Notes: generated by a model not told the origin, from the letters alone. Shown: positions 31,517 through 41,686, counted from the first letter of the stretch. The stretch: 64,000 nucleotides of DNA from Rhodospirillaceae bacterium SYSU D60007 (GCA_003574685.1 QOCQ01000022.1:42910-106909), one strand, 5' to 3'. A program made the numbers and translations.

Positions 31517-33457
31517 TCAGCCGGCCTGCTTGACGCGCATGTACCACTCGACCAGGCGACGCACCTGTCGCTCGGTGTAGCCCCTGGTCACCATGCGCGT
31601 CACGAACTCACCATGCTTCTTCTCGGTTTCGCTGTCCTTCTTCGTGCCGAACGAGATCACAGGCAACAGGTCCTCGACCTGCGAGAACATGCGCTTCTCG
31701 ATGACCTCGCGGATTTTCTCGTAGCTGGTCCACGAGGGGTTCTTGCCGTTGTTGTTGGCGCGTGTCCGTAGCGCAAACTTGACGATCTCGTTGCGGAAAT
31801 CCTTGGGATTGGCGATTCCCGCCGGCTTCTCGATCTTGGTCAGCTCCTGGTTCAGGAGCTCGCGGTTGAGCAGCTGCCCGGTATCCGGATCCTTGAAATC
31901 CTGGTCCTCGATCCATGCATCCGCATAGTCGACATAGCGGTCGAACAGGTTCTGGCCATAGTCCGAATACGACTCCAGATATGTCTTCTGGATCTCGTTG
32001 CCGATGAATTCGGCGTAGCGCGGCGCCAGCTCGCCCTTGACGAATTCAAGGTAGCGCTTCTCGACTTCGTCGGGGAGCTGCTCGCGGCGGATCATCTGCT
32101 CCAGCACGTACATCAGATGGACCGGATCGGCGGCCACCTCCGTCGTGTCATGGTTGAACGTCGAGGCGAGCACCTTGAAGGCGAAGCGGGTCGAGACGCC
32201 GTTCATGCCCTCGTCGACTCCGGCGGCGTCCCTGTACTCCTGCACGCTGCGCGCCTTCGGGTCGGACTCCTTCAACGTCTCGCCATCATAGACCCGCATC
32301 TTCGCATAGAGCGTGGAATTCTCGTGCGGATGCAGCCGTGTCAGCACGGAGAACCGCGCCAGCGTGTCCAGCGTCGCAGGAGCGCAGGGCGCACGCGCCA
32401 GTTCCGAACCCTGGATCAGCTTGTCGTAGATCTTGGCCTCCTCCGTCAGGCGCAGGCAGTAGGGCACCTTGACGACGGAGATCCGGTCGATGAACGCCTC
32501 GTTGTTGCGGTTGCTCTTGAAGCTCTGCCACTCCGCTTCATTGGAGTGCGCAAGGATGATCCCGGAGAAGGGAATGGCGCCGATGTTCTCGGTGCCGATG
32601 TAGTTACCCTCCTGGGTCGCCGTGAGCAGCGGATGCAGCATCTTGATCGGCGCCTTGAACATCTCGACGAATTCGAGGATGCCCTGGTTGGCGCGATTGA
32701 GGCCGCCCGAGTAGCTGTATGCGTCAGGATCGTTCTGCGCGTAGGCCTCGAGCTTGCGGATATCGACCTTGCCGACCAGTGACGAGATATCCTGGTTGTT
32801 CTCGTCGCCGGGCTCGGTCTTGGATATGGCAATCTGGCGCAGGCGCGACGGCTTGATCCTGGCCACGCGGAAGCGCGAGACATCGCCGCCGAACTGCTCC
32901 AGCCGCTTCAGGCACCACGGGCTCATCAGCCCGTTCAGACGCCGGCGGGGAATGCCGTACTTGTCCTCCAGCCTGGCGCCCATGGACTCGGGATCAAACA
33001 GGCCCAGCGGACTTTCGAAAACCGGACTGAGTTCGTTGCCGGCTTTCAGCACATAGATGGGATGAACCTCCATCAGCGACTTGAGGCGTTCCGCCAGGGA
33101 CGACTTGCCGCCGCCGACCGGTCCGAGCAGGTACAGGATCTGCTTGCGCTCCTCGAGGCCCTGAGCGGCGTGGCGGAGGAACGAAACGATGCGCTCGATC
33201 GTCTCCTCCATACCGTAGAAGCCATCGAAGGCCGGATAGGCCCGCATCGTCCTGTTGAGGAAGATTCGCCCCAGCCGTGCGTCCTTGGCCGTATCGACGA
33301 TCTGCGGCTCGCCGATCGCCGCAAGCAGGCGCTCCGTGGCGTTCGCATAGCACATCGGATCGTCCCTGCACGCCGCCAGATACTCCGACAGGGACATTTC
33401 GCTTTCTCGTCGTTCCTCGAACGACTTTGTAAAGGCGGTGAGAACTTCGTCGCTCAT
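31517..33457 (-). CDS. prkA: PrkA-family serine protein kinase/AAA+ ATPase
   Basis: A 646-residue protein. The AAA+ part has Walker A GPVGGGKSS (112-120) and the family blocks YGMEETIERIVSFLRHAAQG and ENIGAIPFSGIILAHSNEAEW. The C-terminal PrkA kinase-like domain includes NPKDFRNEIVKFALRTRANNNGKNPSW. It heads the stress operon. The ATG at 33457 follows GAGGA. Activity as kinase or as protease/chaperone differs between species. Confidence 0.95.
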   Translation of the reverse strand: MSDEVLTAFTKSFEERRESEMSLSEYLAACRDDPMCYANATERLLAAIGEPQIVDTAKDARLGRIFLNRTMRAYPAFDGFYGMEETIERIVSFLRHAAQGLEERKQILYLLGPVGGGKSSLAERLKSLMEVHPIYVLKAGNELSPVFESPLGLFDPESMGARLEDKYGIPRRRLNGLMSPWCLKRLEQFGGDVSRFRVARIKPSRLRQIAISKTEPGDENNQDISSLVGKVDIRKLEAYAQNDPDAYSYSGGLNRANQGILEFVEMFKAPIKMLHPLLTATQEGNYIGTENIGAIPFSGIILAHSNEAEWQSFKSNRNNEAFIDRISVVKVPYCLRLTEEAKIYDKLIQGSELARAPCAPATLDTLARFSVLTRLHPHENSTLYAKMRVYDGETLKESDPKARSVQEYRDAAGVDEGMNGVSTRFAFKVLASTFNHDTTEVAADPVHLMYVLEQMIRREQLPDEVEKRYLEFVKGELAPRYAEFIGNEIQKTYLESYSDYGQNLFDRYVDYADAWIEDQDFKDPDTGQLLNRELLNQELTKIEKPAGIANPKDFRNEIVKFALRTRANNNGKNPSWTSYEKIREVIEKRMFSQVEDLLPVISFGTKKDSETEKKHGEFVTRMVTRGYTERQVRRLVEWYMRVKQAG

Positions 33458-34360
33458 GGGATCCTCGCACGCCACCGGCTATGCCAGTTTCAGGCTGTCA
33501 GTCGTCTCAGATCGTCACCCCGTCGTGCCGCGGGTCCGCCCGCAGCCTCCTGGATTGCATCGCTGCGCCGCTGCTCGCTGCAGAAGCTCGGTACAAATGG
33601 GTGCTGTGCAAACGCCGGGCCACCACCTGGCAAACGCGCGCCTGCGCCCGCCTCTTCATCGCGATCGATTGCTGGCGAAGATCCATTGCGTTCATCCGCA
33701 TCAGACTTGCCATCGTGTACCAATCCGGTCGCAGCCTCGAATTGCGCGTCCATAGAACGCGGCAAGCTTCGCAATCGTTGCGCCTTGCCATGATTGCCAT
33801 GATGCGCCGCTTGCCCGGCTGCGCGGAGGGCTTGCCTTTGAGGCGACTGCTGTTGCGGCTCGCACCGGCGCGCTGCATCCTCTTTCGGACTGAACTACAG
33901 GAAGGCCGCAATATTCCCCGCAGACTGCCGCGGGCATCCCCGGAACGGCCTCCGTAGTCAGGGTTTGGCGCACAACCCCCTTCGCCGTCCGCGGCAGGGC
34001 GGATCGGCTGCCGGGAAATCCGGCTCTACCGTTGCTGAACACGGTCTACACTCCAGGCTCGGAAGCACCTACTGCCTCCACGGCCTCGGGCATCGCACTA
34101 ATAGTCGCAAGTGCGAACATCAATAACATCATATAGCAAAACGCGGGAAATCCCAAGTGGTATTCGGTCCACAAGTAACATTGTGCCGAACCCGCTGATG
34201 TGACGTGGTGGTGACCAGGTCTGCCTCTCGGAGCCGATCTGCACTTGCCGGTGGTTATCTAGGTATTCGGAAGCAGGGTTGCGAGCGGCGTGCAAGATCG
34301 ATCGCGATGCTTTGATACGCTTGCTGATGGCCGCGCGGCCGAGGTCCGGGAGAAAAGCTC
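33458..34360. other. About 900 bp without a recognisable gene
   Basis: It separates the divergent prkA operon and the amidohydrolase gene. Open frames on both strands here are short and match no family I know. The stretch around 34080-34200 is clearly AT-richer than the surroundings and is where promoters are most likely. I found no convincing sigma-70, sigma-54 or EcfG-type motif for prkA. It could hold a small RNA or a decayed gene. Confidence 0.5.
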
Positions 34361-36055
34361 ATGCATGATCTGGTGATCCGTGGCGGCACGGTGGTGGATG
34401 GTAGCGGCACGCCGGCTTTCACTGCGGACGTAGGGGTGACGAACGGCCACATCGCGGACGTCGGACACAAGCTCGGCCCGGGACGCCGCGAGGTCGATGC
34501 CGACGGCCTGCTGGTCACGCCGGGGTTTGTCGATATCCACACGCACTACGATGGCCAGGCGACCTGGGATCCGTATCTTGCGCCATCGTCATGGCACGGC
34601 GTCACGACCGCCATATTCGGCAATTGCGGTGTGGGCTTTGCGCCGGTGCGGCCTGGCACCACCGACTATCTGATCAACCTGATGGAGGGAGTCGAGGACA
34701 TCCCCGGCAGCGTTCTGGCCGAAGGGGTGCCATTCACCTGGGAAAGCTTCCCGCAATATATGGATGCGCTGGCGGCAATGCCGCGCGCGCTGGACGTCGG
34801 CGCGCAGGTGCCGCACGCCGCGCTGCGCTTCTACGTCATGGGCGAGCGCGGTGCCGATCACGCGCAGGCGCCGACGGATGCCGAACTCACCCTGATGGCG
34901 GACCTGCTTGAGGAGGCATTGCGTGCCGGCGCACTCGGCTTCACGACCTCGCGCACGACCAAGCACCGAGCGCGCGACGGCCGGCTGACGCCCAGCCTCA
35001 GCGCGCGCGAGCCCGAGCTGTTCGCGCTGGCGCGGGCCATGAACCGCGCCGGCCGCGGCGTGTTGGAGGTGAACTCAGATTTCGGCGAGGGCGAGTTCCC
35101 GGCCCTGCGTGCTGCCGCCGAAGTGGCAGGGCGGCCGCTGTCATGCCTGCTGGTGCAGGTGAAGAAGACACCTGACCTCTGGCGCCAGACGCTGCGGCAA
35201 ATTCACGCTGCCCGCGCCGCCGGGCTGGACGTCAATGCCCAGGTGGGCTGCCGGCCGATCGGCGTGCTGATGGGACTGGACACTACGGTCAATCCGTTTT
35301 CGGCCCACCCCGTCTGGGCCACCCTGCGCGACCTGCCGATCGCCGAGCGCGTCAGGCGCCTGCAGGCCGACCCCACGCTGCGGCAGCAGTTGATCGCACC
35401 GGCGCGGGAAGGCGTCCCCTCGATCTTCGCGGCCGAGCTGTCGAACGCCTGGCCGCTAGCCGCGACTGCGCCGGACTATGAGCCAGAGTCTTCGGGCAGC
35501 GTCGCGGCGCTTGCCGCTGCCCAAGGGCGCGACGCCCGCGCGCTTGCGCTGGACCTGATGCTGGCCGACGAAGGCCGTGGCCTGCTGCTGCATCCCTTCG
35601 AGAACTATTGCGACGGCAATCTCGACGCGGTGCATGAGATGCTGACCGACGAGGCAACGGTGATTGGCGTGGCCGATGGTGGTGCGCATGTCGGGCTGAT
35701 CTGCGATGCGAGCGCGCCGACATATCTGCTAACGCACTGGGCGCGCGACCGCCGCCGCGGGCCAAGGCTGAAGCTGGAGTTTCTTGTGCGCAAGCACACG
35801 CGCGATACGGCGATGGCTTACGGGCTGGCCGACCGCGGGCTGCTGGCCCCAGGATACAAGGCCGATATCAACGTGATCGACTTCCAGCGCCTGCGGCTGC
35901 GCGCCCCGGAGGTTGTGTATGATCTGCCCACAGGCGGCAAGCGTCTGGTGCAGAAGGCGGAAGGCTACCGGCACACCTTCGTCTCCGGCATCGAGACGCT
36001 ACGGGACGACAGCCACACCGGCGCGCTGCCGGGCCGGCTGGTGCGGTCAGCCTGA
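34361..36055 (+). CDS. N-acyl-D-amino-acid deacylase family amidohydrolase
   Basis: A 564-residue TIM-barrel metal hydrolase. The metal-binding HTH motif is DIHTHYDGQ (His60, His62), followed by the family GNCGVGFAP. Downstream ligands probably lie in LEVNSDFGEG and VADGGAHVGLICDAS. The N- and C-terminal beta-sandwich parts start LVIRGGTVVDGSG and end with VYDLPTGGKRL. Members remove acyl groups from D-amino acids or related amides. GGGAGAAAAGCTC precedes the ATG. A zinc dehydrogenase follows 28 bp later. Confidence 0.88.
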   Translation: MHDLVIRGGTVVDGSGTPAFTADVGVTNGHIADVGHKLGPGRREVDADGLLVTPGFVDIHTHYDGQATWDPYLAPSSWHGVTTAIFGNCGVGFAPVRPGTTDYLINLMEGVEDIPGSVLAEGVPFTWESFPQYMDALAAMPRALDVGAQVPHAALRFYVMGERGADHAQAPTDAELTLMADLLEEALRAGALGFTTSRTTKHRARDGRLTPSLSAREPELFALARAMNRAGRGVLEVNSDFGEGEFPALRAAAEVAGRPLSCLLVQVKKTPDLWRQTLRQIHAARAAGLDVNAQVGCRPIGVLMGLDTTVNPFSAHPVWATLRDLPIAERVRRLQADPTLRQQLIAPAREGVPSIFAAELSNAWPLAATAPDYEPESSGSVAALAAAQGRDARALALDLMLADEGRGLLLHPFENYCDGNLDAVHEMLTDEATVIGVADGGAHVGLICDASAPTYLLTHWARDRRRGPRLKLEFLVRKHTRDTAMAYGLADRGLLAPGYKADINVIDFQRLRLRAPEVVYDLPTGGKRLVQKAEGYRHTFVSGIETLRDDSHTGALPGRLVRSA

Positions 36056-36083
36056 ACGGATTGCCCGGAACAGGGAGGAAACC

Positions 36084-37139
36084 ATGAAGGCCGTCGTCTT
36101 CCTCGGAGAGCGGGAACTGGAGTTGATGGAGTTCGACGATCCCTCGCCCGGTCCCGGCGAGGTGGTGCTGGCGATGAAGGCCTCGGGCATGTGCGGCAGC
36201 GACCTCAAGTACTACCGCGCGCCCAAAGACGGCGGCGGGGCGGCCGCGCTGGGTCTGGGCGCCCTCTCGGGCCCGGTGATTGCCGGCCACGAACCCTGCG
36301 GCGTCGTCGCGGAGGTCGGCCCTGGTGTGCCGGAGAGCGTGGCGCGGCGTGGCGATCGCGTCATGGTGCACCACTACAAGGGTTGCGGCGTGTGCAAGCA
36401 TTGCCTGACAGGCTGGACCCAGCTCTGCACCAAAGGCGGCATGATCGTGTACGGCGCCACGGGCCATGGCGGCCACGCGCCTTACATGAAGGTGCCTGCC
36501 AGTACGCTCGTGCCGTTGCCCGATGAGCTCTCGTACGAAACCGGGGCGGCGATCGCCTGCGGCACGGGCACGGCTTTTGGCGCTCTGCAGCGCATCAACC
36601 TGACCGGCCGGGATACGATCGCGATCTTCGGCCAGGGGCCGGTGGGGCTGTCGGCCACCCAGCTTGCGGCGGCGATGGGGGCACGGGTGATCGCGCTGGA
36701 CATCAGTCCCGAACGGCTGGAGCGTGCCGCCGATTTCGGGGCCCAGGCCACGATCAATCCGTCCAATCTCGATCCCGTGGCGGCCATCAGGGAGCTGACG
36801 CATGGCGAAGGCGCCAGCCTCACACTCGACACCACCGGGGCGGCGGAAGCCCGCGCCCAGGCGGTGCGGGCCACGCGCACGTGGGGAACGGCCTGCTTCG
36901 TCGGTGAAGGCGGCAGCGTGACGCTGGATGTCAGCCCCGACATGCTGCGCCGTCAGATCACCATCGTGGCGTCCTGGACGTTTTCCACGGTCGGGCAAGC
37001 CGAGTGCGCCCGTTTCGTGGCGGAGCGACGGATCGGGGTGGACCACCTCTTCACCCATCGCTGGAAGCTCGACCAGGCCGCCGAGGCATATCGCCTGTTC
37101 GACAAGCAGAACACCGGCAAGGGCGTGTTCCTGATGTAG
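36084..37139 (+). CDS. Zinc-dependent alcohol dehydrogenase family protein
   Basis: A 351-residue MDR enzyme. Catalytic zinc site CGSDLKY and GHEPCG; structural zinc cysteines in CGVCKHCLTGWTQLC; NAD(P)-binding IFGQGPVGLSATQLA with acidic residue in ALDIS, suggesting NAD. It resembles sorbitol/threonine-dehydrogenase-like members. Ribosome site GGGAGGAAACC. Likely cotranscribed with the deacylase; substrate unknown. Confidence 0.9.
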   Translation: MKAVVFLGERELELMEFDDPSPGPGEVVLAMKASGMCGSDLKYYRAPKDGGGAAALGLGALSGPVIAGHEPCGVVAEVGPGVPESVARRGDRVMVHHYKGCGVCKHCLTGWTQLCTKGGMIVYGATGHGGHAPYMKVPASTLVPLPDELSYETGAAIACGTGTAFGALQRINLTGRDTIAIFGQGPVGLSATQLAAAMGARVIALDISPERLERAADFGAQATINPSNLDPVAAIRELTHGEGASLTLDTTGAAEARAQAVRATRTWGTACFVGEGGSVTLDVSPDMLRRQITIVASWTFSTVGQAECARFVAERRIGVDHLFTHRWKLDQAAEAYRLFDKQNTGKGVFLM

Positions 37140-37190
37140 TTGCAGGCGTGCGCATCGACAGCCGGTCCCGGCTGTGATTGGCTGTCCTGG

Positions 37191-38966
37191 ATGATGGACC
37201 AGCAGATCCCGCGCCGCCTCGCAACTGTCGCCTATGCCGATGTTGCCGGCTACAGCCGGCTGGTCGGCCTCGACGAGGCGGGCACCCTGCTCGCGATGAA
37301 GACCCACTACGAGGAGCTGGTCCAGCCGACAGTGGCAGCCATGAAGGGCCGCGTCGTGAAGACGACGGGCGATGGCGTGCTGATGGAGTTCTCCGACGCA
37401 GTGAAAGCGGCACAATGCGCGGTGGCATTGCAGGACGGGTTGATGCAAAGGGGAGCTTCCGTCCCGCCCGACCGCCGTATCGAGCTTCGTATCGGCATCC
37501 ATACCGGCGAAGTGGTGGTGGACGGCGACGACATCTTCGGCGAAACCGTCAACATTGCAGTGCGCGTGCATTCCCTGGCTGAGCCTGGCGGCATCTGCAT
37601 CACCGGCCGCGCGCACGAAGAGCTCGCAGGCAATCTGGAATTGCCGTTCCGCGACATTGGCGAGCAGCGGCTGCGAAACATAACTCGGCAGGTCCGCGTA
37701 TGGCAGTGGTCGCCTGACGGGCATGCCGAGGCCTGTGGCAAGGAGCCGCCTGCGCTGCCGGCGAGGCCCTCGATCGTCGTCCTGCCGTTCGACAGTCTCG
37801 ATGGCGATGCCGGGCAGCAGGCCTTTGTCGATGGCATCACCGATGACATCATCACCGAGCTGTCGCGTTTTCGTTTCCTGTTCGTCATCGCGCGCAACAG
37901 CGCCTTCACCTACAAGAGCCGGCCGGTCGACATACGGCAAGTGGCTCACGAACTGGGCGTGCGCTACGTGCTGGAGGGCAGCGTCCGCCGTTCCGGCAAC
38001 CGCATACGGGTGACGGCGCAACTCATCGAGGCGCCGGGCGGTGCGCATATCTGGGCGGAACGCTACGACCGCGTCGTCGAGGACATCTTCGATGTGCAGG
38101 ACGCGATCACACGCAGCATCGTCGCTGCCGTGGCGCCCGAGGTCGAGAATGCGGAGATCGCGCATGTGCGCCGGAGCCGGCCAGCGGACCTGATGGCGCA
38201 CCAGATCGCGTTGCAGGCATGGGCGGACGCATGGGATTCGTATACCCTGCCCGACCGGCTGCTGCGCGACCGTGCCATTGCCCGCGCCGAAGAGGCGCTG
38301 CAGCGCGATCCGGACAGCGTGCGTGCCCTGCTGACGCTGGCCCTGGCTCACTGGCAGCATGCCAATTTCCGCACAGCACCCTCGCTCGAGGTTTCAGTCC
38401 GGACGGCCATCGAGGCTGCCACCAGGGCGCAGCGCCTCGACCGGCTCAACCATCAGGCCTTCATCTTCCGCGGGCTGGCCTTGTTCATCGCCCAGCGCGC
38501 CGACGAGGCGCTGCTGGATGTCCGGCATGGCTACGACCTGAACCCGAACGACTCGGGTTCGCTGATTGCGCGGGGCTGGGGCGAAGTCGTGGCAGGCACA
38601 AGCGAGGTGGGAAAACGGCTGCTGATGGAATTGCTACGCATCAGCCCGCGCGATCCGCAGCAATACAACACCTACACTTGTCTGTGTGCCGCCGCCTTCA
38701 TCGAACGTGACTATGCGAAGGGCGTGGAGTGGGGTGTCGCAGGCAAACGGCTTCAGCCCGACTATCCGCCGATCCGGCATTATCTGGCGCTCAATTACGT
38801 CGGCCTGGGCCAGCTCGAACGTGCCGCGGCCGAGATCGAGGCGCTGCGCCGCGTTGCACCCGAATGGCTCGCAGAACGCCTTGCCGGATTCTCCGGTCTG
38901 ATGCGTCCTGACGACCGCCAGCGCTCGCTCGACTTCCTGCGGACCGCGGCAGCCGTAATGGTCTAG
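37191..38966 (+). CDS. Class III adenylate/guanylate cyclase with TolB-like and TPR-like regions
   Basis: A 591-residue signalling protein. Residues about 8-175: class III cyclase domain with metal-binding Asp in YADVAGYSRLV and KTTGDGVLMEF, and NIAVRVH supplying the transition-state Arg region. Residues about 190-325: TolB-like N-terminal domain (SIVVLPFDSL, HELGVRYVLEGSVRRSGNRIRVTAQL). The rest is TPR-like helical repeats. This composition is common in alphaproteobacteria. The ATG at 37191 or 37194 starts the cyclase core. Its stop shares a CTAG tetranucleotide with the convergent dioxygenase gene. Confidence 0.9.
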   Translation: MMDQQIPRRLATVAYADVAGYSRLVGLDEAGTLLAMKTHYEELVQPTVAAMKGRVVKTTGDGVLMEFSDAVKAAQCAVALQDGLMQRGASVPPDRRIELRIGIHTGEVVVDGDDIFGETVNIAVRVHSLAEPGGICITGRAHEELAGNLELPFRDIGEQRLRNITRQVRVWQWSPDGHAEACGKEPPALPARPSIVVLPFDSLDGDAGQQAFVDGITDDIITELSRFRFLFVIARNSAFTYKSRPVDIRQVAHELGVRYVLEGSVRRSGNRIRVTAQLIEAPGGAHIWAERYDRVVEDIFDVQDAITRSIVAAVAPEVENAEIAHVRRSRPADLMAHQIALQAWADAWDSYTLPDRLLRDRAIARAEEALQRDPDSVRALLTLALAHWQHANFRTAPSLEVSVRTAIEAATRAQRLDRLNHQAFIFRGLALFIAQRADEALLDVRHGYDLNPNDSGSLIARGWGEVVAGTSEVGKRLLMELLRISPRDPQQYNTYTCLCAAAFIERDYAKGVEWGVAGKRLQPDYPPIRHYLALNYVGLGQLERAAAEIEALRRVAPEWLAERLAGFSGLMRPDDRQRSLDFLRTAAAVMV

Positions 38967-39838
38967 TTCCGCGGCGAGGCGAATGATTGCAGCGTGGGAC
39001 CGGGATCCTTGACGGTGATTCGCCAGAGCGTGCGAGGACGAGACATGTCGACCAGCGGCGCGGCATGCAGCAGCGAGGCATTGTCCCAGATCACGACGTC
39101 GCCCGGCCGGTAGTTGTAGGTGAAGCGGTATTTCGGCTGCGTCGCGTGCACCTTGAGTTCGTCGAGCAAGGCCACGGCGGCGGGATCGTCCATTCCTTCG
39201 ATACCAAAGGAGCTGCCAGAGACGGCATAGAGGGCCTTGCGGCCGGTATGACGATGCTTGCGCACAAGCGGATGGCGCACCCAGTCGACCCGCGCCTTCT
39301 GGTCCGGCGTCAGCCGCGAAGCGGCGGTGCGCGATTCTTCATCGAGATCGTCGCGATTGCCGTAGTGATGGCGGCACACGAGATCCTCGATGCGGGCTTT
39401 CGTACGCGCCGGCAGCTCCTCCCAGGCCTGTCGCTGGTTGGCGAAGGTGGTTCCGGCACCAGTCGCGGGTACATCAAGGGCATACAGCATCGTGCAGCGC
39501 GCCGGCACATCAAGATAGGAATAATCGCTGTGGAAGTACGTACCTGCGTCGGCGAGGCCGGTCGGTCGGCCATCAACCCGCACATTGGAAAGGATCAGTA
39601 TGTTGGGGTCAGCCGGATGATGAAACTGGTTGATCACGTGCGGCTCGGGGCGACCAAAGCGGCGTGCGAAGCCCATGAACTGATGGGGATCGAGACGCTG
39701 GCCGGGCAGCACGGCCACGAGATGCTCATGCAGCGCGTTCTCGCATGCGGTGAAGGTCTCGGCATCGATGCCGGCGGCCAGGTCGATGCCGCCGATCTCG
39801 CAGCCAAGGACAGCGGATAGCGGCCGGACGGAAATCAT
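38963..39838 (-). CDS. TauD/TfdA-family 2-oxoglutarate dioxygenase
   Basis: A 291-residue Fe(II)/2-oxoglutarate oxygenase. HxD iron ligands are His103 and Asp105 in FHSDYSYLD; the distal His is in WDNASLLHAAP and the 2-oxoglutarate Arg in TLWRITVKDP. It lies 19 bp after the TRAP large-permease gene, so it probably oxidises the compound imported by that transporter. Sulfonates, aryloxyacids or quaternary amines are possible. Confidence 0.91.
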   Translation of the reverse strand: MISVRPLSAVLGCEIGGIDLAAGIDAETFTACENALHEHLVAVLPGQRLDPHQFMGFARRFGRPEPHVINQFHHPADPNILILSNVRVDGRPTGLADAGTYFHSDYSYLDVPARCTMLYALDVPATGAGTTFANQRQAWEELPARTKARIEDLVCRHHYGNRDDLDEESRTAASRLTPDQKARVDWVRHPLVRKHRHTGRKALYAVSGSSFGIEGMDDPAAVALLDELKVHATQPKYRFTYNYRPGDVVIWDNASLLHAAPLVDMSRPRTLWRITVKDPGPTLQSFASPRN

Positions 39839-39857
39839 GGCGAGTCGTCCTTCCTTG

Positions 39858-41180
39858 TCAGCGCAGGAACTCTGGCGAGATCAGCGAGGGCAGGAACAGC
39901 GACACGGCTGGCCAAACAATCACCAGCGCCAGCACCAGCAGCATCGGTATCAGCATGATGAGCGTGTCCTTGAGCGCATCGGCCATGCGCATGCCGGCGA
40001 CCGAGCAGGCGATCAGCAGGCAGAGCCCGTAAGGCGGCGTCACCAGGCCGAACGCCAGCGAGACGATGCCGACCATGGCGAAGTGCACGGGGTCCATGCC
40101 GACTGACTTGGCCAGCGGCTGCAGGATGCTGCCGACGATGATGATGGCCGGAATGGCATCAAGAAAGCAGCCGACCACCAGGAAGACCAGGGCGATGAAG
40201 AAGCCGGTCGCTGTCAGCCCCATGTTCCAGCTCGCGACGCCTGCAAGGATCGCCTGCGGGATCTGGTAATAGGCCAGCAGCCACCCGAAGGCGCTGGCCG
40301 TGCCGACGCAGAACAGAGCCGCGCCCGCCAGCTTGCCGGTATCGAGCAGGGCGAAGCGCAGTCCCTTGAAGTCCATCTCGCGATAGACGGCGATCGACAA
40401 TGCTGCAGCATAGAGAACGGCGATGCAGGCAGACTCGGTCGCGGTGAACCAGCCGAAGATCTTGCCGCCGATGATGATGGCCGGCGTCATCAGCGCCGGA
40501 ATCGAGACCCAGCCGGCGCAGATCATCTCGCGCCACGTTGAACGTGGATAGGTCGGGTAGTTCCGCGCCTGGGCATAGGCGTGCACTGTTGCCATCTGCG
40601 CCAGCCCGATCAGCAGCCCGGGCACGATGCCGGCGAGAAACAGTGCGCCGATCGACACGGTGAGCACGCCGCCCCAGACGATCATCAGGATGGACGGCGG
40701 GATGATCACGGCCAGCACGGCCGAAACCGCGGTGATCGCCACCGAGAAGCTGTCGTCGTAACCTTCCTTGCGTTGCGCCTCGATGAAGATCTTGGACTGG
40801 CTGGCCGCGTCGGCGGTCGAAGAGCCCGAGATGCCGGCAAAGAAGATCGACAGCACCACGTTGACCTGGGCGAGACCCCCGGGGAAGTGCCCCACCATGC
40901 TGCGCGACAGGCGCATCAGCCGGTCAGTAATGCCGCCGACGTTCATCAGGTTGGCCGTCAGCAGGAAGAAGGGCACGGCTAGCAAAATGAAGGAGTTGTA
41001 GGCGTTGAACGTTTCCTGCACGAGCGTCATCGTCGACAGGTGCGGCTCGATCATCAGGATGGGCAGGCAAGCCAGTCCCAGCGCGAAGGCGACCGGCACC
41101 CTCATGAACAACAGGCCAAAGAACAGGCCGAACAGGATCAGCGCCGCCACGCCAGGGGACAGCACGGAAGCGCCGGTCAT
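39858..41180 (-). CDS. dctM: TRAP transporter large permease (DctM family)
   Basis: A 440-residue, roughly 12-helix membrane protein. Family blocks: YNSFILLAVPFFLLTANLMNVGGI, FFAGISGSSTADAA, IIPPSILMIVWG and LGCFLD-like VGCFLDAIPAIIIVGSI with VTPPYGLCLLI. It drives sodium- or proton-coupled uptake of the solute captured by the periplasmic protein. The ATG at 41180 overlaps the dctQ stop (ATGA). Confidence 0.93.
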   Translation of the reverse strand: MTGASVLSPGVAALILFGLFFGLLFMRVPVAFALGLACLPILMIEPHLSTMTLVQETFNAYNSFILLAVPFFLLTANLMNVGGITDRLMRLSRSMVGHFPGGLAQVNVVLSIFFAGISGSSTADAASQSKIFIEAQRKEGYDDSFSVAITAVSAVLAVIIPPSILMIVWGGVLTVSIGALFLAGIVPGLLIGLAQMATVHAYAQARNYPTYPRSTWREMICAGWVSIPALMTPAIIIGGKIFGWFTATESACIAVLYAAALSIAVYREMDFKGLRFALLDTGKLAGAALFCVGTASAFGWLLAYYQIPQAILAGVASWNMGLTATGFFIALVFLVVGCFLDAIPAIIIVGSILQPLAKSVGMDPVHFAMVGIVSLAFGLVTPPYGLCLLIACSVAGMRMADALKDTLIMLIPMLLVLALVIVWPAVSLFLPSLISPEFLR

Positions 41181-41686
41181 GCCGGCCTCCCGAATGCGAT
41201 GCGCGCGTCGTCCAGGAACTGCTCTCCGAGAAACAGCAGCCAGGTCAGGCCGGCGATCGGCCAGGCGACATGGATCAGCCACAGTGGCAGTTCGGCCAGT
41301 TCCGAAAGCCGGTTCCAGGCGAAGCGCGTGAACTCGATGCCGGACCAGACGAAAACGAGGGCGAAGATCAGCACGGCGAGATTGGCGGCCAGGCGCAGCG
41401 CCGCATCCGCGCGCGGCCCGCGCCTTGGCCACACATCGACTTCGAAATGCAGCCGCTCCCGCACGCCAATCATGGCCCCGATCATGATCGTCCAGATGAA
41501 GAGAAAACGGGCCATCTCCTCCGTCCAGATGTAGTGCGGGATGAGTTCCGTGAACCGCGAGAAGATCTGCAGGCTCACCGGCACCACGAGGACGGCGATC
41601 GAGATCATCAGCAGCGCAGCCAGCACCCGGTGATACCACACAAGCGCACGGCGCCACGGCCCCCGGTCGGGCGGCGTTTCAGTCAT
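41177..41686 (-). CDS. dctQ: TRAP transporter small permease (DctQ family)
   Basis: A 169-residue four-helix membrane protein: LVVPVSLQIFSRF, WTEEMARFLFIWTIMIGAMIG and C-terminal WLIHVAWPIAGLTWLLFLGE. The ATG at 41686 follows CGAGGAAC. A 124-bp palindromic repeat separates it from the binding-protein gene. Confidence 0.92.
   Translation of the reverse strand: MTETPPDRGPWRRALVWYHRVLAALLMISIAVLVVPVSLQIFSRFTELIPHYIWTEEMARFLFIWTIMIGAMIGVRERLHFEVDVWPRRGPRADAALRLAANLAVLIFALVFVWSGIEFTRFAWNRLSELAELPLWLIHVAWPIAGLTWLLFLGEQFLDDARIAFGRPA

Noticed and set aside
33507..33911. 134-codon minus-strand frame in the gap upstream of prkA
   Set aside because: Met/Arg-rich sequence without family motifs and no ribosome site; overlaps other equally weak frames.
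35868..38360. Very long open frame (830 codons) on the minus strand opposite the alcohol dehydrogenase and TPR cyclase
   Set aside because: Both plus-strand genes have clear motifs. The antisense product is His/Arg/Gln-rich low-complexity with no recognisable domain, a usual by-product of high GC at third codon positions.
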